A DNA stretch of 38,632 bases from Prochlorococcus sp. AG-409-J16 (GCA_003215655.1 QCKB01000011.1:1-38632), one strand, 5' to 3'. Shown: positions 15,094 to 23,370, numbered from the stretch's first letter. Notes: generated from the letters alone by a model not told the origin. Numbers and translations are program-made.

Positions 15094-15463
15094 CGTACCT
15101 TATATATCTAATGAAGAAGCTTAGGGATATCTCTTCTTAATCTTATTATAGGTAGACTCTAATATGATTAAAACTTTAAGAAGCTGAAACCAATAGAGGT
15201 AGTTATCTCTTGAGCGTTTCCATGAATAATTCTGCATTCCTTGTTTTTATCCAATTAAGTCTTTTAAAATATTAGCTTCCAGTTTTGTAGCCTTTCACTC
15301 ATATCTGCTTTATAACTAGCTCAACGAAATAAAGCATGATTGTTAGCTGCTACCTACACAACTCTATTTTCTAAAGTCTTTAGGTCTTTTAAAACCTTAT
15401 CTATTCCTTGGTAGATGATCGAAATCGCCATACAATTTGAATGTCAGATCTTGTAAGGAAGCA
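15094..15463. other. AT-rich divergent intergenic region
   Basis: This region has 370 bp between divergent genes. It should carry the promoter of the glycan operon. I see no ORF, RNA or convincing operator in it. Confidence 0.4.
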
Positions 15464-15844
15464 ATGCCCTCAGAGCTAACACCTGAATTTTCACAGAAAG
15501 CCCAAGAGGAGGCTCAATGGGCTTATGAGAAGACAATGGAAAAGTTTTACTATTCAATGTTGGAAGTAGTTTTCCTAAGAATTAAAGGTCAACTTAGCCA
15601 TAGGGGTTTAAAAAAAGTAATTGATGTTGATCGATTAAGGAGTAATAACGAAAATATAGGTATTGAATTCAGTCAAAATACTTGGATGGCTTTAGCAGAA
15701 GCTTGGTCAACCGCCGAAATTATAGCTATAAATAAGATTTCTGAATTATATGGACTTGAGAGTGCTGACTTACATGACTTAAATATTTCTAGGAATTCCT
15801 TTCCTAAAGAGAAGAATTTTAAGGATGATTTAGGAAGTTCCTAG
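15464..15844 (+). CDS. Hypothetical helical protein
   Basis: This 126-residue protein is read from ATG 15464; the longer frame starts with TTG 15437. It is largely alpha-helical by composition, with a long charged N-terminal helix (SQKAQEEAQWAYEKTMEKF) and no signal peptide or membrane span. I do not recognise the family. Confidence 0.6.
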   Translation: MPSELTPEFSQKAQEEAQWAYEKTMEKFYYSMLEVVFLRIKGQLSHRGLKKVIDVDRLRSNNENIGIEFSQNTWMALAEAWSTAEIIAINKISELYGLESADLHDLNISRNSFPKEKNFKDDLGSS

Positions 15845-15874
15845 AATGAATTATGGAATTAGAGATTATTTCCA

Positions 15875-16936
15875 TTAGGTTACTGGTATGAACCTACTTC
15901 TTAGATCAGATACATTAGACATTTTAGTTGAATTGTTTAGTGAATCCTTTTCTCTAAGCCAACTTGAAAGTGATGTAATTGTTATATCCAGCTCATTAGC
16001 AAGGATTCTTAACTTTTTTAGATCAGCTCCATAGCCAGCTCTTTCAATCCAGTTAGCCATTAGTCCAATATCGTGCTCAATTAAATTCATAATTTTACGA
16101 GGAACCATAGAGTATTGAACTGATTGAGTTCCAGTACTCTTTATTTTTTGCCAAAGAGCTGCCATCTCCATACCAGTCAACTCTTCGCCAGCAATATTAA
16201 TAGATTCTCCCAGAAACATTTTTGGATTTTTAAAAACAGCTTTTACCCACTGTCCAACATCATCTACTGCTATCGTTTGCCAAACTTTGTCCTTGTCAAC
16301 CACTCCAGGGAATACTGTCTTAGAAATCTGAACACCCGGCAAATTAGTGTCAAAATTTTCGAAATAACTTACAGGTCGGATAATTGTTGAAATTTGTTTT
16401 AAACCATTAATCAATATGTATTCCTCAATACTCCACTTGCTAGTGAAATGACCTGGAGCAGGATCACTTTTTAGTGGGTCCTTTGGTTTACAAACAGAAC
16501 TAAAAATAAAGTGCTTTAAGGCCCCAGAATGGGCATGATTCTTAACTGCGTCGATTAAATTTTTACCTTGTGCTATTTCATAATCACGAACCATGCTTCC
16601 ACGACCCAGGACCCAACCCTTTGTAGGTGTCGTATTCCCAAATATCCCGTAAACCCCTGAGAAAGCACTTTCTAAGGTTTCGGCCTCTAGCAGATCTCCT
16701 TTGACGACATTTACATTTGGTAATTTAGCTAAATTCATAGCTTGCTTACTAAAGGGAGATCGAGCAATTGCTCGGATCTCAAAAATGCCACTTTTAGACA
16801 GATGGCGTACCACTGCAGTCCCTTGTCGACTTGTGGCCATAGTCACTGCAATAACAGGCCTTGGGCTTCCTGTGCCAATACCGTCAGGAGTACATTTATC
16901 ACCCTGAGGGAGTCCTATTCGAGATGAGAAGTCCAA
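15875..16936 (-). CDS. NmrA-like NAD(P)-binding oxidoreductase
   Basis: The Rossmann start VIAVTMATSRQGTAVVRHL begins near residue 28, followed by VNVVKGDLLEAETLESAFSG and the IFSSV strand of the NmrA/atypical short-chain dehydrogenase family. The ISTIIRPVSYFENF element is also typical. Most members bind NAD(P) as redox sensors or quinone/isoflavone-type reductases. The N-terminus is uncertain: the longest frame begins at TTG 16936 and carries about 27 residues with no counterpart in the fold, and no ATG lies upstream of the Rossmann motif. It is convergent with the preceding gene. Confidence 0.75.
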   Translation of the reverse strand: MDFSSRIGLPQGDKCTPDGIGTGSPRPVIAVTMATSRQGTAVVRHLSKSGIFEIRAIARSPFSKQAMNLAKLPNVNVVKGDLLEAETLESAFSGVYGIFGNTTPTKGWVLGRGSMVRDYEIAQGKNLIDAVKNHAHSGALKHFIFSSVCKPKDPLKSDPAPGHFTSKWSIEEYILINGLKQISTIIRPVSYFENFDTNLPGVQISKTVFPGVVDKDKVWQTIAVDDVGQWVKAVFKNPKMFLGESINIAGEELTGMEMAALWQKIKSTGTQSVQYSMVPRKIMNLIEHDIGLMANWIERAGYGADLKKLRILANELDITITSLSSWLREKDSLNNSTKMSNVSDLRSRFIPVT

Positions 16937-17115
16937 TTGTTAAGAGAAAACAAAAACAATATTGCGAAATGTAAAGCATTTTTTTTGAATACGTGGATTT
17001 TGGGCTTAGGCGTTTGGCTAAAGAATCTATGTCAACAGCTTGCTTGGTTTTTCAAGTAATAGCATTCCCTGCTTGCTCTTTGGGGTACCTGAGGCAGGAG
17101 GCTAGGGAAATAAAT

Positions 17116-17144
17116 CAAAAAGCCTCAAGTGCATATCGGAGGCT
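17116..17144 (-). terminator. Terminator hairpin
   Basis: AGCCTC (17121-17126) pairs with GAGGCT (17139-17144). Read leftward it is followed by five T, so it could end transcripts from the 17369-17548 gene. A weaker T-rich stretch on the other side might make it bidirectional. Confidence 0.55.
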
Positions 17145-17158
17145 CCTTTGATTTTTAA

Positions 17159-17184
17159 GGTCGATTGATCCCCATCACCCGACC
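17159..17184 (+). other. Stem-loop presenting the CCCCATCACC motif
   Basis: GGTCG (17159-17163) and CGACC (17180-17184) form a stem whose loop holds CCCCATCACC. The same 10-mer appears in the two ncRNA-like elements at 17266-17366 and 21571-21671. It is either a third, shortened relative or a shared binding motif. Confidence 0.4.
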
Positions 17185-17265
17185 GAAATGAGGCTAGTGA
17201 CTGTCAAGCAATTTGTCACCAGTAGATACACGCTATTTGTGTGCCTTTTTATATATCTGATGAGA

Positions 17266-17366
17266 TAAAAACACTACAAGTGGGGGTTGATTTTGGACTG
17301 AATCTCGCTTAGAAAACGAGTTCCCCATCACCTTGGCCCGAGCTTTAAGCAAGGGTCTTTTTTTTT
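17266..17366 (+). ncRNA. Candidate small RNA, copy 1
   Basis: About 100 bp is shared with 21571-21671: TGGGGGTTG, a CTTAGAAA block, TCCCCATCACCT, GGCCCG and GCAAGGGTCTTTTTTT. It has no coding potential. The 3' end folds as a terminator: GGCCC pairs with GGGTC around an inner GC stem whose sequence differs between copies while pairing is kept. An internal GGGG-CCCC pairing is also possible. The T run ends 2 bp from the stop of the opposing 59-aa gene. Together this fits a trans-acting sRNA or a mobile terminator element. I cannot match it to a named Yfr RNA. Confidence 0.55.
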
Positions 17367-17368
17367 AG

Positions 17369-17548
17369 TCAGTCATTTATGTCGTCTTTGCTTCTCTTTC
17401 CTTTGCTGTAATTCACAATTAAGGCATAGGCAGCACCAAAGAGCCATGAGCCAACCAAAACCCCAATGACTACAAGAACTATTTGCAATGCAGCTGCATA
17501 CCCCCCATCATTTGGGCCGTATTGCATTGCTGGGCTAAGAGGATCCAT
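17369..17548 (-). CDS. Small single-span membrane protein, paralog of cluster gene 1
   Basis: This 59-residue protein has a Gly/Pro-rich N-terminus (MDPLSPAMQYGPNDGG), one span (about 20-46) containing GVLVGSWLFGAA, and a basic tail. The span resembles FLVGSWFLGRA of the protein at 7759-7932. It lies alone, with its stop against the T tract of a convergent RNA element. Unknown function. Confidence 0.6.
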   Translation of the reverse strand: MDPLSPAMQYGPNDGGYAAALQIVLVVIGVLVGSWLFGAAYALIVNYSKGKRSKDDIND

Positions 17549-17747
17549 TTACCAATTAAAAGGCAAATTTCATTGAAAAGAATTTTTTTTTAAAGGTTCT
17601 ACGTGTTTATAAGTGATTAGTGATATGAGGGATTTGCACTCGAGCCCTTGTCCTTCAGGGACTCTCCATAGATTAAATACTTTGGCGCTCTGTGCAATTA
17701 AGAATAGATTCTTGCATTTTTATTAGATTTGGGAGACTTGAATTGGT

Positions 17748-17852
17748 ATGTCAGAACCTTTTGACTATCTAGGTTCCTTAGAGCTAACTACAATAGCTAT
17801 GCAAGATAACGAAACAATCATTGAAAAATATCGATTTATATGGAAGGTTTAG
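17748..17852 (+). CDS. Possible micro-ORF
   Basis: This is a 34-residue soluble ORF (MSEPFDYLGSLELTTIAM and on). A GGGAGA lies 11 bp upstream of the ATG, which is longer than ideal. No family is recognised. Confidence 0.35.
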   Translation: MSEPFDYLGSLELTTIAMQDNETIIEKYRFIWKV

Positions 17853-17925
17853 GATTGTTTATTAAATTTAAACTGTGAGTTAATTCTATGTATCTCTAAA
17901 CCCAGCTCTCTTTATTTGTAAACTT

Positions 17926-18333
17926 ATGACCGATATAAAAAAAGACTCTAATTCTTTAGAGGATTTCTCAGATGATCAAATAGCTGACATCATTAGGTCC
18001 AATGATGATCTGGATCAGGAAGATATAAGGTGGATTAAAGAGGAGAAAGAAGAATTAAATAGAAGAGTGATGGAAGGAAGTTATCAAAAGAAACCTTTTC
18101 GGAGAATATGGAAGGCAACGCTAGAAATTATTAGTCGATCACTATTTTGGTTCTTTATAGGAGGTTTTCTTTTCTCTTTCGTTTCGCTTTATGCTGCAAG
18201 TTATTGGTGGTTTTTCTTCTATTTAGTAAGTGCCTGTGCATGTATTTTTTATACTCCAAATAGGAAAGCTCTTAAGGAATTACTTGATGCTTGGCCAAAT
18301 TTTGTTGACTTTATACGCAGACGGAGAAAGTAA
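17926..18333 (+). CDS. Hypothetical two-span membrane protein
   Basis: This 135-residue protein has a charged cytoplasmic N-terminal half (1-62, acidic helices such as DDQIADIIRSNDDLDQEDI). Two aromatic-rich membrane segments (about 69-91 and 93-110) are joined by a tight turn, and the basic tail ends IRRRRK. The start is ATG. The family is not recognised. Confidence 0.65.
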   Translation: MTDIKKDSNSLEDFSDDQIADIIRSNDDLDQEDIRWIKEEKEELNRRVMEGSYQKKPFRRIWKATLEIISRSLFWFFIGGFLFSFVSLYAASYWWFFFYLVSACACIFYTPNRKALKELLDAWPNFVDFIRRRRK

Positions 18334-18499
18334 AGATGTTCAAATATTCATTGATCTTTTTTTCTGTTTTTATCAGGAATTGTCCTTTCTGTTCGTCTTT
18401 CCTGCTTATGAGCAGAATCTGCTGCTTTCAAAATTAATTGTATTTCTAAATCTCTTTGAAAGGGGCCTTTTAGGCTAAGACTCTAATGAAGTGTCAATA

Positions 18500-18722
18500 G
18501 ATAATGATTTCATTTATCCAGATTGGTAATGATTTTGCTGATAATTATCTTCGTTTATTATCATGACCAACACCCTAAGCCTTGAAGCCAGCTATACATA
18601 CATTGGCAAGGCTGAAATTCTCTGAGGGTTTTTGTCGAATCTCTTTGCTTTTTTATTTTTTTTACAGGGCGATTTGCTATTTTTTGTTTATTGGACCATT
18701 ATTTGGTAAACAGAAAAATAAT
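18500..18722 (+). pseudogene. Decayed copy of micro-ORF cluster genes 2-3
   Basis: The DNA here aligns with 7452-7690 read leftward. It starts with the end of gene 2 (DFIYPDW, then TAATG). It continues through FADNYLRLL, then stops, then IGKAEIL, another stop, and ends with TATTTTTTGTTTA and TTATTTGGTAAA, where the intact gene has FLFTGPLFGK. At least two in-frame stops and an indel break it. It lies just upstream of the SemiSWEET gene, whose ATG follows its end. Confidence 0.75.
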
Positions 18723-18724
18723 AC

Positions 18725-18997
18725 ATGATCAATCAAGTAATAAATGCTGATACATTTGGTTTTATAGCCGCTTTTCTAACGACAATTGCGTTTTTACCGC
18801 AAGTAATCAAGACATGGAGAACTAAAAAGGCTGAGGATGTATCAGTCGTGATGTTATTGACTTTTATCATAGGGCTTTTATTTTGGATAGTCTATGCAAT
18901 AAAGAGCAATGCTTTTCCAGTCCTTATTGCCAACATAGTTACCTTTATATTCAATGTTACAATCCTAATTTTAAAATTGATCTACGGAAAAAAATAA
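18725..18997 (+). CDS. SemiSWEET-type sugar transporter
   Basis: This 90-residue protein has three membrane spans, the full length of a bacterial SemiSWEET. The PQ motif is in FLTTIAFLPQVIKTWRTKKA, followed by DVSVVMLL. The second and third spans carry the conserved W and N of the family (FWIVYAIKSNAFPVLIANIVTFIFN). SemiSWEETs dimerise to pass sugars across the membrane; the substrate here is unknown. It begins immediately after the micro-ORF relic. Confidence 0.85.
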   Translation: MINQVINADTFGFIAAFLTTIAFLPQVIKTWRTKKAEDVSVVMLLTFIIGLLFWIVYAIKSNAFPVLIANIVTFIFNVTILILKLIYGKK

Positions 18998-19062
18998 TCC
19001 TCTTTAAGAATTGAATAATAATTTCTAACTATTATACCTTTTGCTAAAATAGAAAGAATAAA

Positions 19063-19680
19063 ATGGACTACAGACTTTTCTTTCCTGCGACTGAGCGAAA
19101 CAGAGGTCCCATCGGTTCCGCTCTTTCAAAAGTACTACCTGAGAGTGGAACCATACTCGAAATAGCAAGCGGTAGCGGAGAACATGGAGTGACATTTCAA
19201 AAAAGATTTCCAAATATTGTCTGGCAAACAAGTGATCCAGTCCACTCTTATAGAAAAAGCATTAGCGCATGGATTAATTATCATAATCTATCAAAAAAAA
19301 TGCCTGAACCTATAGATCTAGATGTTGAAAAAAGACCTTGGCCTTTATCTATAGAACTTAGGTCAACTCTTAAATCTATAGTTTGTATAAATATGCTACA
19401 CATTTCTGCATGGAGTTGTACAAAGGCTCTCTTTGAAGAAGCTGACAGTCTTTTAAAAAGTGATCACTTGCTTTTGATTTATGGTCCATTTAAATTGAAT
19501 GGTCATCACATTAGTGAAAGTAATTTACGATTTGATAAATCCTTGAAGGATACCAATTCGGTCTGGGGAGTTCGTGATTTAGAGGCGGTTAGTAAAATAG
19601 CGATAAATAATGGATTTGATGAAATCGATACTATAAAAATGCCTGCAAATAATTTTTTGTTGAATTATAAGAAGAAATAG
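19063..19680 (+). CDS. DUF938 SAM-dependent methyltransferase-like protein
   Basis: This 205-residue protein matches DUF938 end to end: FFPATERNRGPIGSAL, the SAM-binding glycine loop ILEIASGSGEHGV, WQTSDP, INMLHISAW, LLLIYGPFKLNGHHISESN, FDKSL, VWGVRDLEAV and the terminal MPANNFLL. The fold is a class I methyltransferase; substrates are not known for the family. The start is ATG. It stands alone on the plus strand. Confidence 0.85.
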   Translation: MDYRLFFPATERNRGPIGSALSKVLPESGTILEIASGSGEHGVTFQKRFPNIVWQTSDPVHSYRKSISAWINYHNLSKKMPEPIDLDVEKRPWPLSIELRSTLKSIVCINMLHISAWSCTKALFEEADSLLKSDHLLLIYGPFKLNGHHISESNLRFDKSLKDTNSVWGVRDLEAVSKIAINNGFDEIDTIKMPANNFLLNYKKK

Positions 19681-19791
19681 AAAATAAAGCTATTAATAAA
19701 CCATTGCTATTTATGATTTGATAATATTCTAGTTTTTGTTAATCTAATAAAATCAGAAAAGCACATAACCAAAAACATCTAAATTTATCGT

Positions 19792-20058
19792 TTGCGACTT
19801 TTTTTAGAATCACTGCTTCTTTATTTTCTCGAAAGAAAAACTTTAACCAAGTTTTATTTCAAGATTGTTTATTTGTTCAATATCGGAGTCATTTTTATAT
19901 CAGTTATTACTATAGCTAGGGTTATGAAAAGAGTTGAGTTGAATCCGGAAAGTGAGGAGGTCGGCAATGTATTCAAAATCATTGCGATTTCGGTTACTTT
20001 AATTCTCAACTTAATTGCCTTTAGTTGGTTGATTTTCTTTTCAGGCCTTATTAAATGA
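19792..20058 (+). CDS. Hypothetical small membrane protein (TTG start)
   Basis: This 88-residue frame has two hydrophobic segments (about 22-43 and 63-86) and an acidic middle (ELNPESEEVGN). No ATG occurs before the middle of the protein, so a TTG at 19792 is assumed. It may be a truncated gene. Confidence 0.4.
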   Translation: MRLFLESLLLYFLERKTLTKFYFKIVYLFNIGVIFISVITIARVMKRVELNPESEEVGNVFKIIAISVTLILNLIAFSWLIFFSGLIK

Positions 20059-20206
20059 CTTCTCTTTGATTTCAGCTTTTCTTTATATTTATTGGCAGTT
20101 TACTAGTATTTTTTTTGCTTCTAATTCATTTGACTTTTAATGAATTCTTAGTCTATTTGCTCTTTCGAACAGACGGTTCATAATATAGCTATCCGCAAAG
20201 CAAAAA

Positions 20207-20383
20207 ATGGGAGAAGCTAAACGGCGAAGAGATGCGAAATTACCACCTAGGACTTCAAGGAAGGAAACAAAGCCAAATTCTTTAAACATCTTTCTCAAAT
20301 ATCCAAGGCTTCCTCTTTATATAGGACTTCTTCTTGCCATTTATTTAGTATTCGATTGGATCCATCTTAATAGTCCTAGCTAA
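20207..20383 (+). CDS. DUF2839-like small membrane protein
   Basis: This 58-residue protein begins MGEAKRRRDAKLPPRTSRK, the hallmark of the cyanobacterial DUF2839 family, followed by one span (about 37-52). Its TAA overlaps the next ATG (TAATG), indicating a two-gene coupled unit. Function is unknown across the family. Confidence 0.7.
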   Translation: MGEAKRRRDAKLPPRTSRKETKPNSLNIFLKYPRLPLYIGLLLAIYLVFDWIHLNSPS

Positions 20384-20550
20384 TGACTGAAGCTAAATGG
20401 CAACCTACTGAACAGGAACTCGAGGTAATAGAGGCTGTTTGGATTCAAGTTAAAGGTGCTTGTGAAAAACTAAAAGAAGAAACCAAAGCAAAGGATGAGC
20501 ATGTAGCAAAAATGCTTCTAGACATGGCCCAAAACTATTACATTGAATAG
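20383..20550 (+). CDS. Small helical protein coupled to the DUF2839 gene
   Basis: This 55-residue soluble, charged helical protein (MTEAKWQPTEQELEVIEAVW and on) starts inside the stop of the DUF2839-like gene. The coupling suggests a partnership. Family unknown. Confidence 0.6.
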   Translation: MTEAKWQPTEQELEVIEAVWIQVKGACEKLKEETKAKDEHVAKMLLDMAQNYYIE

Positions 20551-20612
20551 CTATTAAAATTTTTTAGTTATAAGACTTCTTCAATCCTTTAGGGTTAAGA
20601 CATTTTCCGCTA

Positions 20613-20852
20613 ATGGGCAATTCATTACAAAAGGCATTTTTAGGTGTTATTTCAATTGGTGTTTCATGCATTGCAATCGAACTGATTCCAGTTTCTAGGC
20701 AAGCTGCCTATTGGAATCGTTGTTTAGACAATTCACTTATGTGGGCAAATGAATCATCAGACTTGATAAATTGGTCAAAGAAGGCTAAGGAATCTCTTGC
20801 AGTTGGACTATGCAATGGCGCGGTATACGAATCAAAATTAAAAACAGACTAA
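20613..20852 (+). CDS. Small exported protein with N-x-C ... CNGA pattern
   Basis: This 79-residue protein has an N-terminal hydrophobic segment (about 8-26) that serves as signal or anchor. The mature part opens RQAAYWNRCL and ends near VGLCNGAVYESK. Two other proteins in this window (31135-31347 and 36528-36887) have the same layout: a span, then N-x-C-[LI], then a C-N-G-[GA] near the end. The two Cys could form a disulfide in the periplasm. Function unknown. Confidence 0.65.
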   Translation: MGNSLQKAFLGVISIGVSCIAIELIPVSRQAAYWNRCLDNSLMWANESSDLINWSKKAKESLAVGLCNGAVYESKLKTD

Positions 20853-20934
20853 CTATCTAAATGTGTCCTTCTACATAAAAAAAACTCTTGTCTGGGCTTC
20901 ATTTGTTTATGATGAATGAAATTTAGTCAATAAC

Positions 20935-21090
20935 ATGAACAAACTTCTTCCATTAGCATTTGCTCTATCAATCTTTGCAAATCCTGTTTATTCCTGGGGT
21001 GGTGGAGATTGCCCTTATTCAAAGAATGGAGAAAATCAAAAAGTTTCTAATGACAAAGTAGAAGAGTCTGAATCTCCTAAGCGAAAATGA
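20935..21090 (+). CDS. Small secreted protein
   Basis: This 51-residue protein has a clear signal peptide (MNKLLPLAFALSIFANPVYS) and a mature part of about 31 residues starting WGGGDCPYSKNG and ending in a charged tail. It is too short for the usual ORF cutoffs. Unknown function. Confidence 0.55.
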   Translation: MNKLLPLAFALSIFANPVYSWGGGDCPYSKNGENQKVSNDKVEESESPKRK

Positions 21091-21151
21091 ATTTCGAGCT
21101 AGGAATCTGCCCTTAGTAGACTGTTGTTTAATTCAGAATAATCTAATTCTT

Positions 21152-21241
21152 TTAACCTATCTGTGTTAGCAGAAACAGGATTCCCTTTGATAGAGCCCAA
21201 CCAATAAACAAACAAATAAAAATTGCTCTTACAGTATCCAT
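21152..21241 (-). CDS. Micro-ORF, single-span membrane protein
   Basis: This 29-residue ORF is almost entirely one span (AIFICLFIGWALSKGILFLL). Size and composition resemble small thylakoid or envelope subunits, but none is recognised. No clear ribosome-binding site. Confidence 0.4.
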   Translation of the reverse strand: MDTVRAIFICLFIGWALSKGILFLLTQIG

Positions 21242-21570
21242 TAGATTTTTACGTTCAGTACACGTTATAGCTTAGTTAAATTTTTTCTTGTATACCCGGC
21301 TCTTTTCAATTTGAAAATTTAATTCTGATAAGGATTTCTATGAAGCTGATTTCAGTTTCATAGCATACTATTCACAGACATTTTATTAGTCTTTAAGTCT
21401 GATAGGAATTAAGGCAATTTAACGAACTTGGGCAACTCAAAGGGCTCCTCTTTAGATGAAGCTTCATAAAAGCTATAGATTCACTTAATTGGGAATTCAG
21501 GCAATACTAGTCGCTGCTGCTTCGGTTTCAGTAGAGACAAGCTAGTCATGACGCAAATTCTGTCCCAAAT

Positions 21571-21671
21571 ATAAAAAGGCTACTCATGGGGGTTGCATGA
21601 CTCTTCTTAATCTCTTAGAAATAAAGCTCCCCATCACCTAGGCCCGTAGCTTTTCGCAAGGGTCTTTTTTT
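21571..21671 (+). ncRNA. Candidate small RNA, copy 2
   Basis: This is the second copy of the element at 17266-17366, in the same orientation, with the same TGGGGGTTG, CTTAGAAA, CTCCCCATCACC and terminator (GGCCC...GGGTC plus seven T). Differences in the inner terminator stem keep the pairing. The surrounding 21242-21801 holds no ORF that I can support, so this element is the main content of that stretch. Confidence 0.55.
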
Positions 21672-21801
21672 ATTGCTAAAAGCTTCTTTGACTAGTAATT
21701 TTGGGGGGCAGGGGATTTGCAAGGATCATCCATCATCAAGCATGGTGTTAGGAAAATGAGTATTCATTGAAATCAATAGCTCAAAATTGGAGTGTTTCAG
21801 C

Positions 21802-22107
21802 TTAACCATTGATCGCATAATGATTACTTAATAATTCATCCATAACTCTGGCTCCTCTTGCTTTGCTGCCGGCAGCAACTGGATTCATTTGATCGAGTAG
21901 AGCTGCTAGGCATGTAATCCAGAAACTGCCTACGCATACACAAACAACCTTACATATGTGATCTGGAGCCACTTCAATGCAACCCTGAGTCCTGGAGACC
22001 TTGATGCTTTCGATTTGAGAGTCCAGCTCTAAATCCAATAACTCTGCTTCCTGCGGGGTGATAGGAGTACCTGCGGCATGACATTCGAGCAACATTTGGT
22101 AATTCAT
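21802..22107 (-). CDS. Hypothetical Cys-containing protein
   Basis: This 101-residue protein is read from ATG 22107; the longer frame starts with TTG 22140. The N-terminal half is acidic (GTPITPQEAELLDLELDSQI). A Cys-rich hydrophobic patch (HICKVVCVCVGSFWITCLAALL) could be a membrane segment or metal site, followed by a basic-acidic tail. Not recognised. Confidence 0.55.
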   Translation of the reverse strand: MNYQMLLECHAAGTPITPQEAELLDLELDSQIESIKVSRTQGCIEVAPDHICKVVCVCVGSFWITCLAALLDQMNPVAAGSKARGARVMDELLSNHYAING

Positions 22108-22152
22108 TTTTTTGACACTCGCGCTGTTTTGGCAAGTCAAGCTATGAATTTT

Positions 22153-22305
22153 TTACCACCTTGTAGGTGCATCGTGCATGAAATACCAACCGATCCATGC
22201 AAATAGATTCAGCCCAACAACAAATGCCCAGACTCGCCAAGGTTGATCTTTTGTTAGCTTGGTAGGAGTTAGCTTTGCCAGTGGTTTAATCCTGTTGAAT
22301 CTAAT
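22153..22305 (-). CDS. Small single-span protein, apparent ATT start
   Basis: A clean 50-codon frame ends in one span (VWAFVVGLNLFAWIGWYF) with a short acidic tail. It has protein-like composition (KPLAKLTPTKLTKDQPW). No ATG, GTG or TTG lies in frame between the upstream stop (TAA 22306-22308) and the conserved-looking region. The first codon after the stop is ATT, followed by RFNR. Either ATT initiates, as in infC genes, or an ATG has recently mutated to ATT. It is adjacent to the 21802-22107 gene on the same strand. Confidence 0.5.
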   Translation of the reverse strand: MRFNRIKPLAKLTPTKLTKDQPWRVWAFVVGLNLFAWIGWYFMHDAPTRW

Positions 22306-22528
22306 TTAGCCCTACTTATTTTAGAAGTAAGACGTTGGCTTTTGGAACTGCTAATTAGTTAAGCAAGTAAAACTTGATGGAGTAGCGATCCCTAGTCAAT
22401 TTATAAGTATATTAAATCCCCATGCCAATACTTAGCTCTTATGCCCCTTTAATTTAAATATCACCATACCTTTTTTCATTTATAGATCATGCTACTTTTT
22501 TCTAATTAAGTGTTTAAAGTATTAATCA

Positions 22529-22654
22529 ATGAAAAAAGACAAGCGAACATTTACTATAAACGAGTTTTTAGACAGTGTTTTAGTTTATCTAAGGAATATT
22601 AATAATAAATACCACCACACAAGATTGCAGAAGTTCTTAGGGATATGTAGATAG
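22529..22654 (+). CDS. Possible small basic protein
   Basis: This is a 41-residue ORF (MKKDKRTFTINEFLDSVLVY and on), basic, with no span. It could be DNA- or RNA-binding by charge. It is the only candidate in the 22306-22679 stretch. Weak ribosome-binding site. Confidence 0.4.
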   Translation: MKKDKRTFTINEFLDSVLVYLRNINNKYHHTRLQKFLGICR

Positions 22655-22679
22655 GTTGGAATGATGATTTGGTAATCCA

Positions 22680-22841
22680 ATGAACTCTTTGTTTTCAAAT
22701 GAAAGATCGAAATGGCTAGTTGCTATTTTCTTTATAGCAATCGGCATAGGCTTTACAGCAAAGAATGTCATCTCATATCCAAGTGAGTGCTTGCCTGGTG
22801 AATCTGTTGAATTAAGTAGTTTGATTCATCAGAATATATAA
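22680..22841 (+). CDS. Small exported or membrane-anchored protein
   Basis: This 53-residue protein has a basic N-terminus, one span (about 12-28, WLVAIFFIAIGIGFTA) and a short tail with one Cys (YPSECLPGE). Unknown function. Confidence 0.5.
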   Translation: MNSLFSNERSKWLVAIFFIAIGIGFTAKNVISYPSECLPGESVELSSLIHQNI

Positions 22842-22875
22842 ATAGGTATAGTTGGAAGGATTTCATTTTCCTTTA

Positions 22876-23370
22876 CTAAGGAGTTAGCTTTGGCCCCTCT
22901 CTTAATCTATTAAGAGCTTTAGAAATATGTTCTGGACTTTTTCTTAGTAAACGAGTACCTGCTTCAACTCGTTGTAATAAAACCAAGCTCACTATGGCTT
23001 CAGCTGAGGTCTTTCCATTGTCTTTCGAAAAAGTTGTTTTCCAAGGAAATTTCGCCCCAATATTATCTAATAGCCAACTTTTGAGAATAACCTCATCACC
23101 ATGCTTTAAGGCATTTATGTACTTGATATTCAAGTTAACTACTGGCATCTCGTATCCAATCTCAGAAATGTCAGCATAAGAAATGCCAACTTTTGAAAGG
23201 GCATCGACTCTTGCTTCCTCAAGCCAGTGCAAATATGCTCCATGCCACATCACTCCAGCATGATCAGTGTGCTGAGGTAAAACAATTTTCCTTAGAACCC
23301 AAGGATTTGCCATTTTCTGATGTAGTGCTACCTGAGTGCTTACCCACACAGAGAATTTATTTAAGATCAT
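22876..23370 (-). CDS. 4HBT-family acyl-CoA thioesterase
   Basis: This hotdog-fold protein has the active-site segment LPQHTDHAGVMWHGAYLHWL followed by EEARVDAL. The Asp in TDHAG is the expected catalytic residue of 4-hydroxybenzoyl-CoA-type thioesterases. YEMPVVNLNIKYINALKHGD is the matching central strand. In cyanobacteria relatives act on 1,4-dihydroxynaphthoyl-CoA or fatty acyl-CoA; which applies here is unknown. ATG 23370 gives 164 residues. ATG 23313 (MANPWVLRK) gives 145, the usual family length, and may be the true start. Confidence 0.8.
   Translation of the reverse strand: MILNKFSVWVSTQVALHQKMANPWVLRKIVLPQHTDHAGVMWHGAYLHWLEEARVDALSKVGISYADISEIGYEMPVVNLNIKYINALKHGDEVILKSWLLDNIGAKFPWKTTFSKDNGKTSAEAIVSLVLLQRVEAGTRLLRKSPEHISKALNRLREGPKLTP

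Noticed and set aside
17032-17152. 40-codon ORF starting MSTACLVFQ
   Set aside because: It runs through a terminator hairpin and has no ribosome-binding site.
17636-17684. Leftward GGCTCGAGTGCAAATCCCTC, like a tRNA T-arm
   Set aside because: The loop is too long and no acceptor or anticodon stem can be formed. It could be a very old tRNA relic but I cannot support it.
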